Numbered from the stretch's first letter, positions 6,964 to 14,274 are shown. The stretch is 16,512 nt of DNA from Wohlfahrtiimonas sp. (GCA_030149965.1 JASLHB010000086.1:1-16512); one strand, 5' to 3'. Made by a program: numbers and translations. Notes: generated by a model from the sequence alone, not told the origin.

Positions 6964-6999
6964 GATGGATTAAAGATTTTATTCTTGGGATAATCCATC
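6964..6999. promoter_or_regulatory. 9-bp inverted repeat upstream of ygfB (operator or hairpin)
   Basis: GATGGATTA (6964-6972) and TAATCCATC (6991-6999) are perfect reverse complements around an 18-base spacer. A -10-like GATAAT (6989-6994) overlaps the right arm, with no good -35. It could be an operator or a 5' leader stem-loop; the sequence does not decide. Confidence 0.4.
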
Positions 7000-7029
7000 C
7001 TTGTTTTCAATCAATGTAAGGAAGCCGTA

Positions 7030-7566
7030 ATGAGCGACGAAATTTTATATAGTGAATATCAAGACGTATTGGCGGGCGTAAATCCCTCTGAAGCTCAAGG
7101 AATGTTAATTTCTTACATTTGTGCTCATCCAAATGAAGCAATCTTATTGTGGATTAAAGAATTATCTCGCTTAACGAATGATGGCATTAAAGAAGGCGAT
7201 CTTTTGGTTGCATTGTATAAAGACACAACGCAAGAATTGAATGATTTAAATTTCACATTCTCACCGCTACTACCAGAAGGCGATGTTTACCAAAGAATCG
7301 AAGCATTACAACAATGCGCGGAAGGTTTAATCTATGGTATTGGCGTTAATCATCTGAAATTAGAAGGTGATGCTTATGAATTCATGAATGATTTAATTGA
7401 ATTCTCGCACACAACTTTTGACACAGAAGATGAAGAAAATGCAGAAGAAACAGAGCAAGATTTTGAAGAAGTTTTAGAATTTGTTCGTATGGGCATTTTA
7501 TTGCTTTATCATGATACATTGCAAACTCAAGGAAAAAGCGATGCAACAATGGCTAACAATCCTTAA
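7030..7566 (+). CDS. ygfB: UPF0149 family protein, YgfB-like
   Basis: A 178-residue acidic cytoplasmic protein. It follows the YgfB pattern throughout: an N-terminal SEAQGMLISYICAHP segment (like the AEMHGLISGMICGG of E. coli), the PEGD turn near residue 83, a helix EALQQCAEGLIYGIGV (90-105), and an acidic stretch before EEVLEFVRMGILLLYHDTL (145-163). In Pseudomonas YgfB affects beta-lactam resistance by controlling ampDh3; the general role is unsettled. An AAGGA ribosome site at 7018-7022 precedes the ATG by seven bases. In many gammaproteobacteria ygfB sits with pepP and ubi genes; here it overlaps an aldolase gene by 26 bases instead. Confidence 0.85.
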   Translation: MSDEILYSEYQDVLAGVNPSEAQGMLISYICAHPNEAILLWIKELSRLTNDGIKEGDLLVALYKDTTQELNDLNFTFSPLLPEGDVYQRIEALQQCAEGLIYGIGVNHLKLEGDAYEFMNDLIEFSHTTFDTEDEENAEETEQDFEEVLEFVRMGILLLYHDTLQTQGKSDATMANNP

Positions 7567-8173
7567 AAACACCAAAATCATTCCGTTAATTTCACTGAAT
7601 GATGTTGATCAAGCAAAACAAATGATGCAATTATTGGTAGAAGCTAATATTCATATTGCAGAAATTGTATTTAATCAACCAAAATCCAGTGAAATTTTGA
7701 CAACGCTAAAAAATGAGTTCCCTGAAGCTCTTTTTTTAGCAGGCGGAATCATTCAACAGGAAAGCGCAGCATTAGCTATTGAGTCGGGTGCAGATATACT
7801 CATTACACCAAGCATCAATCCTAATATTTTAAAATTTGCACAAGATAAAGATTGCCCGATTATTCCGGGAGTCAACACACCTTTATCATTGGAAATGGCA
7901 TTAGCTAATAATATTTCATTGGTGAAGTTTTTCCCTGCTGAAGCTTCTGGTGGCGTTAAATTAATCAAGGCTTTAAATAGCGTTTATCCTGATATCACCT
8001 ATATTCCTTCGGGTGGAATAGATGATTCAAACATTGATGAATATTTCACACATAAAAATGTGATTGCTTGTGGCACTGGTTTTATCTCTGAAACAAAACA
8101 AATTCACAAAGGTAATTGGCGCCTATTGAAAACTCGCATCAAAACCATTCAATCCATTTTAAAGTACACATAA
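7541..8173 (+). CDS. KDPG/KHG aldolase family protein (Eda-like)
   Basis: A 210-residue TIM-barrel class I aldolase, close to E. coli Eda in length (213). The Schiff-base lysine is K129 in VKFFPAEASGG, the catalytic glutamate is E41 in AEIVF, and the phosphate-site loop PSGGI is at 156-160. Two substrate-site positions differ: Eda R49 is replaced by N45, and the GAGT threonine T73 is replaced by a glycine (G69, in LAGG). So the chemistry is probably kept, but KDPG may not be the substrate. No edd or other Entner-Doudoroff gene is near. I chose ATG 7541 because AAGGA at 7529-7533 stands seven bases ahead; a longer frame from 7481 lies inside ygfB and is not used. It overlaps ygfB by 26 bases and ends one base before the exporter gene. 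Confidence 0.85.
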   Translation: MQQWLTILKNTKIIPLISLNDVDQAKQMMQLLVEANIHIAEIVFNQPKSSEILTTLKNEFPEALFLAGGIIQQESAALAIESGADILITPSINPNILKFAQDKDCPIIPGVNTPLSLEMALANNISLVKFFPAEASGGVKLIKALNSVYPDITYIPSGGIDDSNIDEYFTHKNVIACGTGFISETKQIHKGNWRLLKTRIKTIQSILKYT

Positions 8174-8174
8174 T

Positions 8175-8819
8175 ATGTTTTTATTACTGATCTCGATTGC
8201 CGCAACGCAATTAATTGCACTTGCTTCTCCCGGCCCTGATTTTTTCTTTGTATCCCAAGTTGCAGCAAGCTCTACGCGCAGACAAAGTTTTCGTGCCGTT
8301 TGTGGAATTACCGTTGGTGTTTTCATTTGGGCATTGTTGGCAATTTTAGGCTTAAATATCGTATTAAAACAATTACCGATATTACATCGTGGCATTATGG
8401 TCGTGGGCGGCGGTTATTTACTCTACTTAGCTTACCTTTTAGGACAATCTGCAATTTCAGCACACAAAGCAAAAAATACACCTTCGGAACCTAAATTACC
8501 GACAGTTCGTAGCAAATTTTTCTTAAAAGGCTTATTGACCAATTTATCCAACACGAAAGCATTGATCTATTTTGTAAGCGTATTTTCTGCGATTGTGACA
8601 GGCTCAGTGGACATCAGCACAAAAGGTATTATTTTAGGATTAATTGTCGCTGAAACATTCATTTGGTTTCTATTTGTGGCATATATTTTCTCTTTACCGA
8701 GCGTTAAAGCTAAGTACCAAGAATATACGCAATATGTCGATGGCACAGCTAGCTTATGTTTTTTGTTCTTTGGTGGATGGCTAGTTTATACAGGTTTATT
8801 GGGCAATCTAAATATTTAA
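8175..8819 (+). CDS. LysE/RhtB family amino-acid exporter
   Basis: A 214-residue inner-membrane protein with about six hydrophobic segments. The family signature ASPGPDFFF is at 17-25, followed by the cytoplasmic stretch SSTRRQSFRAVCGITVGV; a long basic loop (about 93-115) separates the two halves, and the second half includes GLLTNLSNTKALIYF. Members (RhtB, RhtC, LysE, ArgO) export amino acids such as homoserine, threonine, lysine or leucine by proton antiport; the substrate cannot be read from sequence. It begins one base after the aldolase stop and has no clear ribosome site, so translation likely depends on the upstream gene. Confidence 0.9.
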   Translation: MFLLLISIAATQLIALASPGPDFFFVSQVAASSTRRQSFRAVCGITVGVFIWALLAILGLNIVLKQLPILHRGIMVVGGGYLLYLAYLLGQSAISAHKAKNTPSEPKLPTVRSKFFLKGLLTNLSNTKALIYFVSVFSAIVTGSVDISTKGIILGLIVAETFIWFLFVAYIFSLPSVKAKYQEYTQYVDGTASLCFLFFGGWLVYTGLLGNLNI

Positions 8820-8889
8820 CCTTAATCCATGCAAAATATGAACTAAATGCTAGAATAATCATAATCTCCCATCAAACTAGCAATTGATC

Positions 8890-9414
8890 ATGGAACAACA
8901 AATTACATTAATCACAGGCGGACAAAGATCTGGTAAAAGTAGCTTTGCTGAGCGCTATGCCCTCTCTTTGTCCGATTCGCCTGTTTATATGGCAACTTCT
9001 CGTGTTTGGGATGATGATTACTTGCAACGTATTCAGCGCCACCAAAAAGATCGTGGTGAGCAATGGTGCAATATCGAAGAAGAAAAATATTTAAGTCGAC
9101 ATACATTGAATCAATCTGTAATTGTGATTGATTGCGTGACATTATGGACAACCAATTTCTTCTTTGATCAATCGGAAGATTCTTTAGATGATATTTTCCA
9201 ATCGGTGATGACAGAATTTCACAAATTTACTCAGCACAATAATCACTATATTTTTGTCACCAATGAAATTGGACAGGGCGGCATTTCCATTGATCCGATA
9301 CAGCGCAGATTTACAGATTTACTGGGCTGGATCAATCAAGCAATCGCAGAGCAAGCCAATAACGTAACATTCATGATTTCTGGATTGCCCATGCAACTGA
9401 AAGGAAAACTATGA
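8890..9414 (+). CDS. cobU: CobU, adenosylcobinamide kinase / phosphate guanylyltransferase
   Basis: A 174-residue bifunctional enzyme that phosphorylates adenosylcobinamide and then transfers GMP to give adenosylcobinamide-GDP. The P-loop GGQRSGKS is at 10-17. YMATSRVWDDD (33-43) and RIQRHQKDR follow, with H51 matching the guanylylated histidine of Salmonella CobU (H46). VIDCVTLWTTN and VTNEIGQGG also match the family, as does the SGLPMQLKGKL C-terminus. I chose ATG 8890 over an in-frame TTG at 8884, since the protein then starts MEQQITLITGG as expected. The ribosome site is poor. The 70-base gap before it is too short for a cobalamin riboswitch and I see no B12 box. It overlaps cobT by four bases. 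Confidence 0.93.
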   Translation: MEQQITLITGGQRSGKSSFAERYALSLSDSPVYMATSRVWDDDYLQRIQRHQKDRGEQWCNIEEEKYLSRHTLNQSVIVIDCVTLWTTNFFFDQSEDSLDDIFQSVMTEFHKFTQHNNHYIFVTNEIGQGGISIDPIQRRFTDLLGWINQAIAEQANNVTFMISGLPMQLKGKL

Positions 9415-10454
9415 GAACTTACCACATCGAAGCATTGGATGAATTTTTCCGTAAAACAGCTCAAGATCGCATTGATAGCTTAGCCAAACCTGTTGGCTCT
9501 TTAGGTAAACTCGAAGGTGTTGCCCGTAAAGTTGCCAATATTCAAAATACACTGAATCCTGAACTCAAAAATCCACATCACATCCTTTTTGTCGCGGATC
9601 ACGGCATTACAGAAGAAGGTGTGAGCCCAAGTCCCAAAGAAATCACCTGGCAACAAGCATTAAACATCACACAAAATGGCGCGGGTATTAATATATTCAC
9701 TGAACAGCATCAGTTCAATCTACTGATTGTGGATTCCGGCACTGATTATGATTTCCCCGAAGACATCAATATCATTGACCGAAAAGTCCGCAAAGGCACG
9801 CAAAATTTTCTACATGAAGCTGCATTAACACCTGATGAAGTGAATCTTGCATTAACATACGGTGAAGAAATCGTTGATTTAGTTGCCAACAATGATTGTA
9901 ATATTCTATCCATTGGCGAATTGGGCATTGGCAACACTTCTGTTGCATCTATTTGGATGTCTTTATTGACCAGTATTCCATTACAGCAATGCGTTGGCAC
10001 TGGATCAGGTTTGAGCGAAGAATTCACATTACGCAAATATGATATTCTGCAACAAGCGATTGATCGCTATACAGGTTCATTAACGCCCATGACCATTATG
10101 TCTGAATTTGGCGGTTTAGAAATGATCATGGCAGTTGGCGCAATGCTTCGTGCTGCAGAGCTTAAGATGATTATTCTGATTGATGGATTTTTAATGAGTA
10201 ATTCATTATTAATGGCTTCGAAAATTAATCCTGAAGTTGAACAATATGCGATTTTTAGCCATAAAAGCGAAGAACGAGGTCACACTTTGCTTTTAGAATA
10301 TTTGGGCGTTGAACCTTTATTGCATTTAAATTTCTGCTTAGGCGAAGGTACTGGTGCTGTTTGTGCATACCCACTCATCGAATCAAGCGTGCGCATGATG
10401 AATCAAATGAAAAGCTTTGAAGAAAGCCGAATTTCTCGCATTAATCAATTCTAA
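9411..10454 (+). CDS. cobT: CobT, nicotinate-nucleotide-dimethylbenzimidazole phosphoribosyltransferase
   Basis: A 347-residue cytoplasmic enzyme that makes alpha-ribazole phosphate from nicotinate mononucleotide and a lower-ligand base. Conserved blocks appear in order: LAKPVGSLGKLE (24-35), FVADHGITEEGVSPSPKEIT, the IGELGIGNTSVAS block around 167-180, GTGSGLS, and the catalytic motif GEGTGA at 311-316, with E312 matching the Salmonella catalytic Glu317. The length is normal (about 350). It starts in an ATGA overlap with cobU and ends in a TAATG overlap with cobS, so the genes are translated as one unit. Confidence 0.96.
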   Translation: MRTYHIEALDEFFRKTAQDRIDSLAKPVGSLGKLEGVARKVANIQNTLNPELKNPHHILFVADHGITEEGVSPSPKEITWQQALNITQNGAGINIFTEQHQFNLLIVDSGTDYDFPEDINIIDRKVRKGTQNFLHEAALTPDEVNLALTYGEEIVDLVANNDCNILSIGELGIGNTSVASIWMSLLTSIPLQQCVGTGSGLSEEFTLRKYDILQQAIDRYTGSLTPMTIMSEFGGLEMIMAVGAMLRAAELKMIILIDGFLMSNSLLMASKINPEVEQYAIFSHKSEERGHTLLLEYLGVEPLLHLNFCLGEGTGAVCAYPLIESSVRMMNQMKSFEESRISRINQF

Positions 10455-11209
10455 TGCTAATCACTGCTTTGATGTTTTTCACTCGCTTACCATTGTGGCT
10501 CTGGTTTTCTGTACCGAGCGAGAATTTCCAACGCGTGATTTATTACTGGCCATTTGCGGGCTGGTTAACTGCAAGCGTTATGTCATTAACCTTATTAGTG
10601 ACAAGCGCTTTTCTGCCATTATCTGTCGCCATTGTTTTAACCATCATGAGCCGAGTGATTTTAACAGGCGCTTTACATGAAGATGGATTAGGTGATTTCC
10701 TAGATGGATTTGGCGGTGGTTATTCTAAAGAAAAAATTCTTGCCATCATGAAAGATAGTCATGTAGGCACTTATGCCATTTTAGGGCTGATTTTCTATTT
10801 CTTGCTGTCCTACAATATCATGCTCAATGTTGATACTGAATCATTGATCATACTTATGTTAATTACTGATCCATTTTGCAAAATGGTGAGTAGCTTCATT
10901 ACTGTTCGCCTGCCTTATGCTCGTACAATTGAATCCAGTAAAATACAAGCGATTTATAGCCAGCCAAATATCAAAGAAACAGTGATGTCACTCTTTTTCG
11001 GCACATTACCTTTATTGGTATTGATAAGATTCTTACCTAGTTTCTGGTACATTTTTGCGATCATTACGCCAATCATACTATTTTTCATACTCACACAATG
11101 GATGAAACATAAAATTCAAGGTTATACAGGCGATTGTGCAGGCGCATTATTTCTAATGTTAGAGATATCCATGATGCTCACATTTTTAGCGATTCATACA
11201 GTGATATGA
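10454..11209 (+). CDS. cobS: CobS, adenosylcobinamide-GDP ribazoletransferase
   Basis: A 251-residue polytopic inner-membrane protein that joins adenosylcobinamide-GDP to alpha-ribazole or its phosphate, the last assembly step of cobalamin. The signature HEDGLGDFLDGFGGG is at 75-89 and its acidic residues likely bind Mg2+; IMKDSHVGTY follows at 98-107. FFTRLP and the WPFAGW block match the family N-terminus. The start codon shares one base with the cobT stop. The stop overlaps the cobC start as ATGA. Confidence 0.95.
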   Translation: MLITALMFFTRLPLWLWFSVPSENFQRVIYYWPFAGWLTASVMSLTLLVTSAFLPLSVAIVLTIMSRVILTGALHEDGLGDFLDGFGGGYSKEKILAIMKDSHVGTYAILGLIFYFLLSYNIMLNVDTESLIILMLITDPFCKMVSSFITVRLPYARTIESSKIQAIYSQPNIKETVMSLFFGTLPLLVLIRFLPSFWYIFAIITPIILFFILTQWMKHKIQGYTGDCAGALFLMLEISMMLTFLAIHTVI

Positions 11210-11736
11210 AACTGATCCTAATTCGCCATACATCATTAAATATTAAATCTGGCATTTGTTATGGCCAGTCGGACATTGGTGTCGGTGATACATTTATTGA
11301 TGAAGCCACAGCAGTTAAATCACAATTGGCTGATTATCAGTTTGATGCCGTTTATACAAGCCCATTACAGAGATGCGTTAAGCTAGCTGATTTTTGCGAT
11401 TTTCCAAATGCCATTCAAGAACCTAAATTAATGGAATTAAACTTTGGCGATTGGGAAGGCAAACCTTGGGATGATATTGATGACCCTAATTTACAAAATT
11501 GGTTCAATGATTGGCTCAATGTACCTACAACCAATGGCGAATCATTCATGATGCAATATCAACGCTATGTTGAGTTTGTGAATCAAATCAAAATAATGCA
11601 TAAACAACAAACAATCGCCCTATTCACTCACGGTGGAATTCTACATTGCGCTCGCATTCATGCGGGAATTGATCACTTTGATAATACTTTTGATCATCAA
11701 CCCAAATACGGCGAAGTACTAATGATTAATCTCTAA
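11206..11736 (+). CDS. cobC: Alpha-ribazole phosphatase-like histidine phosphatase (CobC)
   Basis: A 176-residue histidine-phosphatase-superfamily protein. LIRHTSLN (residues 5-12) holds the phospho-accepting histidine H8; the usual RHG is RHT here, as in many CobC-like proteins that share the GICYGQSDI segment (17-25). YTSPLQRC supplies the conserved arginine, ELNFGDWEGK the acidic loop, and FTHGGI (140-145) the second histidine H142. CobC removes the phosphate from alpha-ribazole phosphate or adenosylcobalamin phosphate. I chose ATG 11206, which overlaps the cobS stop as ATGA; a longer frame from 11134 lies inside cobS. It ends the cob operon and overlaps the convergent Tat-signal gene by 11 bases, with no terminator between. 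Confidence 0.9.
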   Translation: MKLILIRHTSLNIKSGICYGQSDIGVGDTFIDEATAVKSQLADYQFDAVYTSPLQRCVKLADFCDFPNAIQEPKLMELNFGDWEGKPWDDIDDPNLQNWFNDWLNVPTTNGESFMMQYQRYVEFVNQIKIMHKQQTIALFTHGGILHCARIHAGIDHFDNTFDHQPKYGEVLMINL

Positions 11737-11935
11737 AATTGAATAGAAAATTATGAGAATCAAAATCTAAAGAACGAATATCCGAACGCGCTGACAATTC
11801 ATTACGCTGAAGAGAAACATCAGAATGATTTTGGCTTGAATATTGATTTGAAAATAATGCCGTCACTGGCGTTAATGCAACACCAATTGTCAACAATGAA
11901 CTGATTTTTAAAAAGCTACGGCGTGAATTATTCAT
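11726..11935 (-). CDS. Very short Tat-signal protein, possible N-terminal remnant
   Basis: A 69-residue protein that is mostly a twin-arginine signal: NSRRSFLKISSLLTIGVALT carries the SRRSFLK motif and a moderate hydrophobic core, followed by only about 45 residues with no domain I know. I prefer the ATG at 11935-11933 because AGAGA lies nine bases before it; an ATG at 11944 would add three residues but has no spaced ribosome site. Most Tat substrates are much longer and folded, so this may be the leftover start of a larger gene, for example a cell-wall peptidase of the YcbK type, or a genuine small Tat protein. It is last in the minus-strand operon and overlaps the end of cobC. Confidence 0.6.
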   Translation of the reverse strand: MNNSRRSFLKISSLLTIGVALTPVTALFSNQYSSQNHSDVSLQRNELSARSDIRSLDFDSHNFLFNFRD

Positions 11936-11955
11936 GGTTTTCATTCTCTATTGCC

Positions 11956-12237
11956 CTATTCTTGATCTTTCATCTGTGACAGATATAATTCTTTTTGTTT
12001 CCGAGATAATTGCTTAAAAGCATATTCCTGCTTCATTGCTTCGCTTCTAGTGGCAAAGCTCTCATAATGCAATAACAATAACGGGCGACGTTTTGTAAGC
12101 CTTGTATATTTAGCACCAACGCCATCATTATGCTCTTTCAAGCGCCTTTCTACATCTATCGTATAACCTGCATAAAACGTATCATCATTGCATTTCAACA
12201 CATAAAAATAATGATCTGCATTCTCTTTATCCATCAT
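11956..12237 (-). CDS. GIY-YIG domain protein (UPF0213/YhbQ-like)
   Basis: A 93-residue single-domain GIY-YIG nuclease-fold protein. YVL (12-14) and YAGYT (22-26) form the two halves of the motif, R31 lies in the VERRLKEHN helix, and E71 in AMKQEYAFKQLSR is the expected metal-binding glutamate. Free-standing proteins of this size are common in bacteria; YhbQ-type members have been linked to DNA-damage processing, but the role is uncertain. The start overlaps the upstream CBS-protein stop as ATGA, so it is translationally coupled. The N-terminus could begin at either of two adjacent methionines. Confidence 0.88.
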   Translation of the reverse strand: MMDKENADHYFYVLKCNDDTFYAGYTIDVERRLKEHNDGVGAKYTRLTKRRPLLLLHYESFATRSEAMKQEYAFKQLSRKQKELYLSQMKDQE

Positions 12238-13247
12238 GATTGATTGCGACTTTCCCAGCGTTTTTTAGCCAACAAACGCATATCAACCACAAGATCAGTT
12301 TCATCCACAATTTCTTCACCAATGATCTTTTCGATGATATCTTCCAATGTAATCACACCAAGCCAGCTACCAAATTCATCATAAATAAAAGCCATATGCT
12401 GTTTTTGATCCAATAACTTTCTAAAAGCAGTTTTAACACTTGAAGTATCCGGCAATACTAATGGCGGCTCTGCGAACTCTAACACTGTTTTGCCAGATTC
12501 CACTAAATCAATAAAATCATGGCGAAAGAATATTCCCAACGGCGCTTCTTGATCATTAATGATGGGATAACGCGAGAATTGATTTTGATCGATCAAAGCT
12601 TTTAATTCGTCGCTACTGATACACGGATGAATTGCCGCAGTAACAACGCGTGGCGTCATAATAGATGTCAAACTCACTTCGCCCAAATCCAAAATATTGG
12701 CAATCACCGTTTGCTCTTTGGGTTCAATTTTGCCCAGCTCTTTTGCCAAAACTGATAATGCTTTAATCTCTTGTTTTAAATTGGCATCCACTTTATGATT
12801 ACCGATCATGCGCATGATCAAATCAGATAACCAAATGAATGGCGCCAATACAATAATCATAGGATTTAAAATAGCCGGCAAGATTTTCGCCAACTCTCGC
12901 CAATATTTCGCGCCCAAAACTTTCGGAATAATCTCTGATAGAACCAAGATCAAAACTGTCATCACAGCTGAAGCAATGCCCAAGTAAGCATTACCATATA
13001 ATTTTGTCACTTGCGAACCAACACCAGCTGCGCCTGCTGTGTGCGCCACTGTATTCAATGTCAAAATCGCAGCCAATGGACGATCAATCTTATCTCTTAA
13101 TTTTTTTAATTTAGGATACAACTCTGGTGCATCTACTTTCTGCTGAGAAATAAAACTGGGCGACAAAGATAATAACGCTGCTTCCAAAATGGAACAAACA
13201 AACGAAATACCGATGGCAACTACAATGATTAAAACCAGAATTAACAT
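12234..13247 (-). CDS. CNNM/CorC-type membrane protein with CBS pair
   Basis: A 337-residue inner-membrane protein. The N-terminal DUF21/CNNM domain spans about 1-150 with four hydrophobic segments, the LNTVAHTAGAAGVG motif at 64-77 and SEIIPK at 104-109. A CBS pair follows at about 195-320, starting at IMTPR (196-200) and including SRYPII and the typical EDIIEKIIGEEI end. The C-terminal CorC_HlyC (FAD-like) domain found in longer relatives such as YfjD or CorB is absent; the protein stops about 20 residues after the CBS pair. Related CNNM proteins export Mg2+ or sense Mg-ATP; a Mg2+ role is inferred. A GAGAG ribosome site lies at 13255-13251. Confidence 0.9.
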   Translation of the reverse strand: MLILVLIIVVAIGISFVCSILEAALLSLSPSFISQQKVDAPELYPKLKKLRDKIDRPLAAILTLNTVAHTAGAAGVGSQVTKLYGNAYLGIASAVMTVLILVLSEIIPKVLGAKYWRELAKILPAILNPMIIVLAPFIWLSDLIMRMIGNHKVDANLKQEIKALSVLAKELGKIEPKEQTVIANILDLGEVSLTSIMTPRVVTAAIHPCISSDELKALIDQNQFSRYPIINDQEAPLGIFFRHDFIDLVESGKTVLEFAEPPLVLPDTSSVKTAFRKLLDQKQHMAFIYDEFGSWLGVITLEDIIEKIIGEEIVDETDLVVDMRLLAKKRWESRNQS

Positions 13248-13291
13248 TGATCTCTCATATCATAAAATACAGCTGTATATTATAGAACGTT

Positions 13292-13639
13292 TTACGGCTT
13301 AATATAAGCAAAGCCTTCATGTTGTTTGCGTGCTAATTCTAAAACAGCAGCTGAAACAATTGTCACAAATTCTGGTAACTCATCCGATTGAATATCAAAG
13401 CCTTTCATAGAATTTTGGCAAATATTCAACACAATTTTTTGATCAAACAGTGCTTGCAATGCAGGATGTTTTTCTGGCATCAAATAGCCTTGAATAGCTT
13501 CTCCATTGGCAACCACTGAAATTTCAGCACAATGAGCATCAATCTCTTTCAATAAATTATTGATATTAGCAATGATACGATCCCATTTATTGATCTCATC
13601 AATATGGAAAACAACCTTAAATTTTTCATTGTTCAGCAT
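13292..13639 (-). CDS. DsrE-like small protein
   Basis: A 115-residue protein with an alternating beta-alpha pattern of the DsrE/DsrF-like type: KVVFHIDEINKWDRIIANI at 8-26, EISVVANGEAIQGYL near 39-53, IVLNICQNSMKGFDI near 69-83, and a final LPEFVTIVSAAVLELARKQH helix. In this family the cysteine after the third strand (C74 in NICQ) is often the sulfur-carrying or redox residue; here it is present. No partner sulfur-transfer genes (DsrF, DsrH, TusA) are near, so a sulfur-relay role is unproven. A GAGAG ribosome site sits close before the ATG. It follows the 51-residue membrane protein by 12 bases. Confidence 0.8.
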   Translation of the reverse strand: MLNNEKFKVVFHIDEINKWDRIIANINNLLKEIDAHCAEISVVANGEAIQGYLMPEKHPALQALFDQKIVLNICQNSMKGFDIQSDELPEFVTIVSAAVLELARKQHEGFAYIKP

Positions 13640-13651
13640 TTTATACTCTCT

Positions 13652-13807
13652 TTAATGACCCATTCCTGCCCATAATCCTAACATTCTCGTTAGTTTGGCC
13701 AAAATATACATAGATAATCCGCCACCTAAACATAAACCAATCAACCATAACCATTGGCTTTTCTTAGATTGCTTCTCTTGCGCTTGATCTTTTTCTGCTT
13801 CACTCAT
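13652..13807 (-). CDS. 51-residue single-span membrane protein
   Basis: Reading the minus strand from ATG 13807-13805 gives 51 codons to a TAA at 13654-13652. The first 18 residues are charged and polar (MSEAEKDQAQEKQSKKSQ). A hydrophobic segment follows at about 19-38 with a GLCLGGG core, then a short basic and aromatic tail (AKLTRMLGLWAGMGH). A positive patch before the span suggests the N-terminus stays inside. An AAGG lies 11 bases upstream, a little far. It is the first gene of the operon leading to the DsrE-like, CBS and GIY-YIG genes, only 12 bases before the next. I do not recognise a family. The tight spacing and clean topology argue it is real. Confidence 0.65.
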   Translation of the reverse strand: MSEAEKDQAQEKQSKKSQWLWLIGLCLGGGLSMYILAKLTRMLGLWAGMGH

Positions 13808-13947
13808 GACATCTAATACCTTTTTTGCATCTTGCCGAAATTATAAGTGATCTCACATATCAAATATAGATATAATTATTTTTGTTGCTATTTTGTAGCT
13901 AAATATCACATTAAATTACTTATAAATCAATGTTGAAAGATCAAACA

Positions 13948-13999
13948 TGCATGACTATACATTTAAAATGTATATTTAATATATAAAACTTATGCATGA
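13948..13999. promoter_or_regulatory. Palindrome flanked by TGCATGA repeats in a divergent intergenic region
   Basis: TATACATTT-A-AAATGTATA (13956-13974) is a perfect 9-1-9 palindrome. TGCATGA direct repeats stand on either side, at 13948-13954 and 13993-13999. The site lies in the 467-base gap between the divergent 51-residue-protein operon and the yjcH/actP operon, so a regulator binding here could act on either. The rest of 13808-14274 is very AT-rich; I see no gene in it apart from the possible sigma-54 site. Confidence 0.45.
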
Positions 14000-14137
14000 T
14001 TTTTATAGCAAATAATTTAGTAAATTTTAATCAATTGAATTTAAAATAAATTATTATGTTTCAAACACTTATTTTAAAAATAAATTGACAATCTTTGGGA
14101 TTCATTGATACTACAAAACAGCTCCAAAATTAAATAT

Positions 14138-14151
14138 GGCATTACAAATGC
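14138..14151 (+). promoter_or_regulatory. Possible sigma-54 (-24/-12) promoter for yjcH-actP
   Basis: TGGCATTACAAATGCA (14137-14152) has GG and GC ten bases apart, as in the sigma-54 consensus TGGCAC-N5-TTGC, with TGGCA and TGCA intact. It would start transcription near 14163, about 112 bases before yjcH. The inner bases deviate and short matches of this kind occur by chance. Confidence 0.3.
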
Positions 14152-14274
14152 AATATTTATATCAATCACAATAAAACCAAGATGATTGGCGCTAAATAAA
14201 TAAAAACCAAAGGAAATCGTCTATTTACTCAACATAAATAGCAAATTTATACCGATGAACACAGGAGGATATCT

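Noticed and set aside
7481..7540. Longer N-terminus for the aldolase
   Set aside because: The extension lies within ygfB, and a well-spaced AAGGA precedes ATG 7541, which gives the family's normal length.
8820..8889. Cobalamin riboswitch before cobU
   Set aside because: The gap is only 70 bases and no B12-box-like sequence is visible; the known riboswitch needs about 200 bases.
10417..10680. Alternative plus-strand frame at the cobT/cobS junction
   Set aside because: It runs out of frame through the clear CobS signature region and has no family features.
11134..11205. Longer N-terminus for cobC
   Set aside because: It lies inside cobS, and ATG 11206 gives the expected MKLILIRH start in an ATGA overlap.
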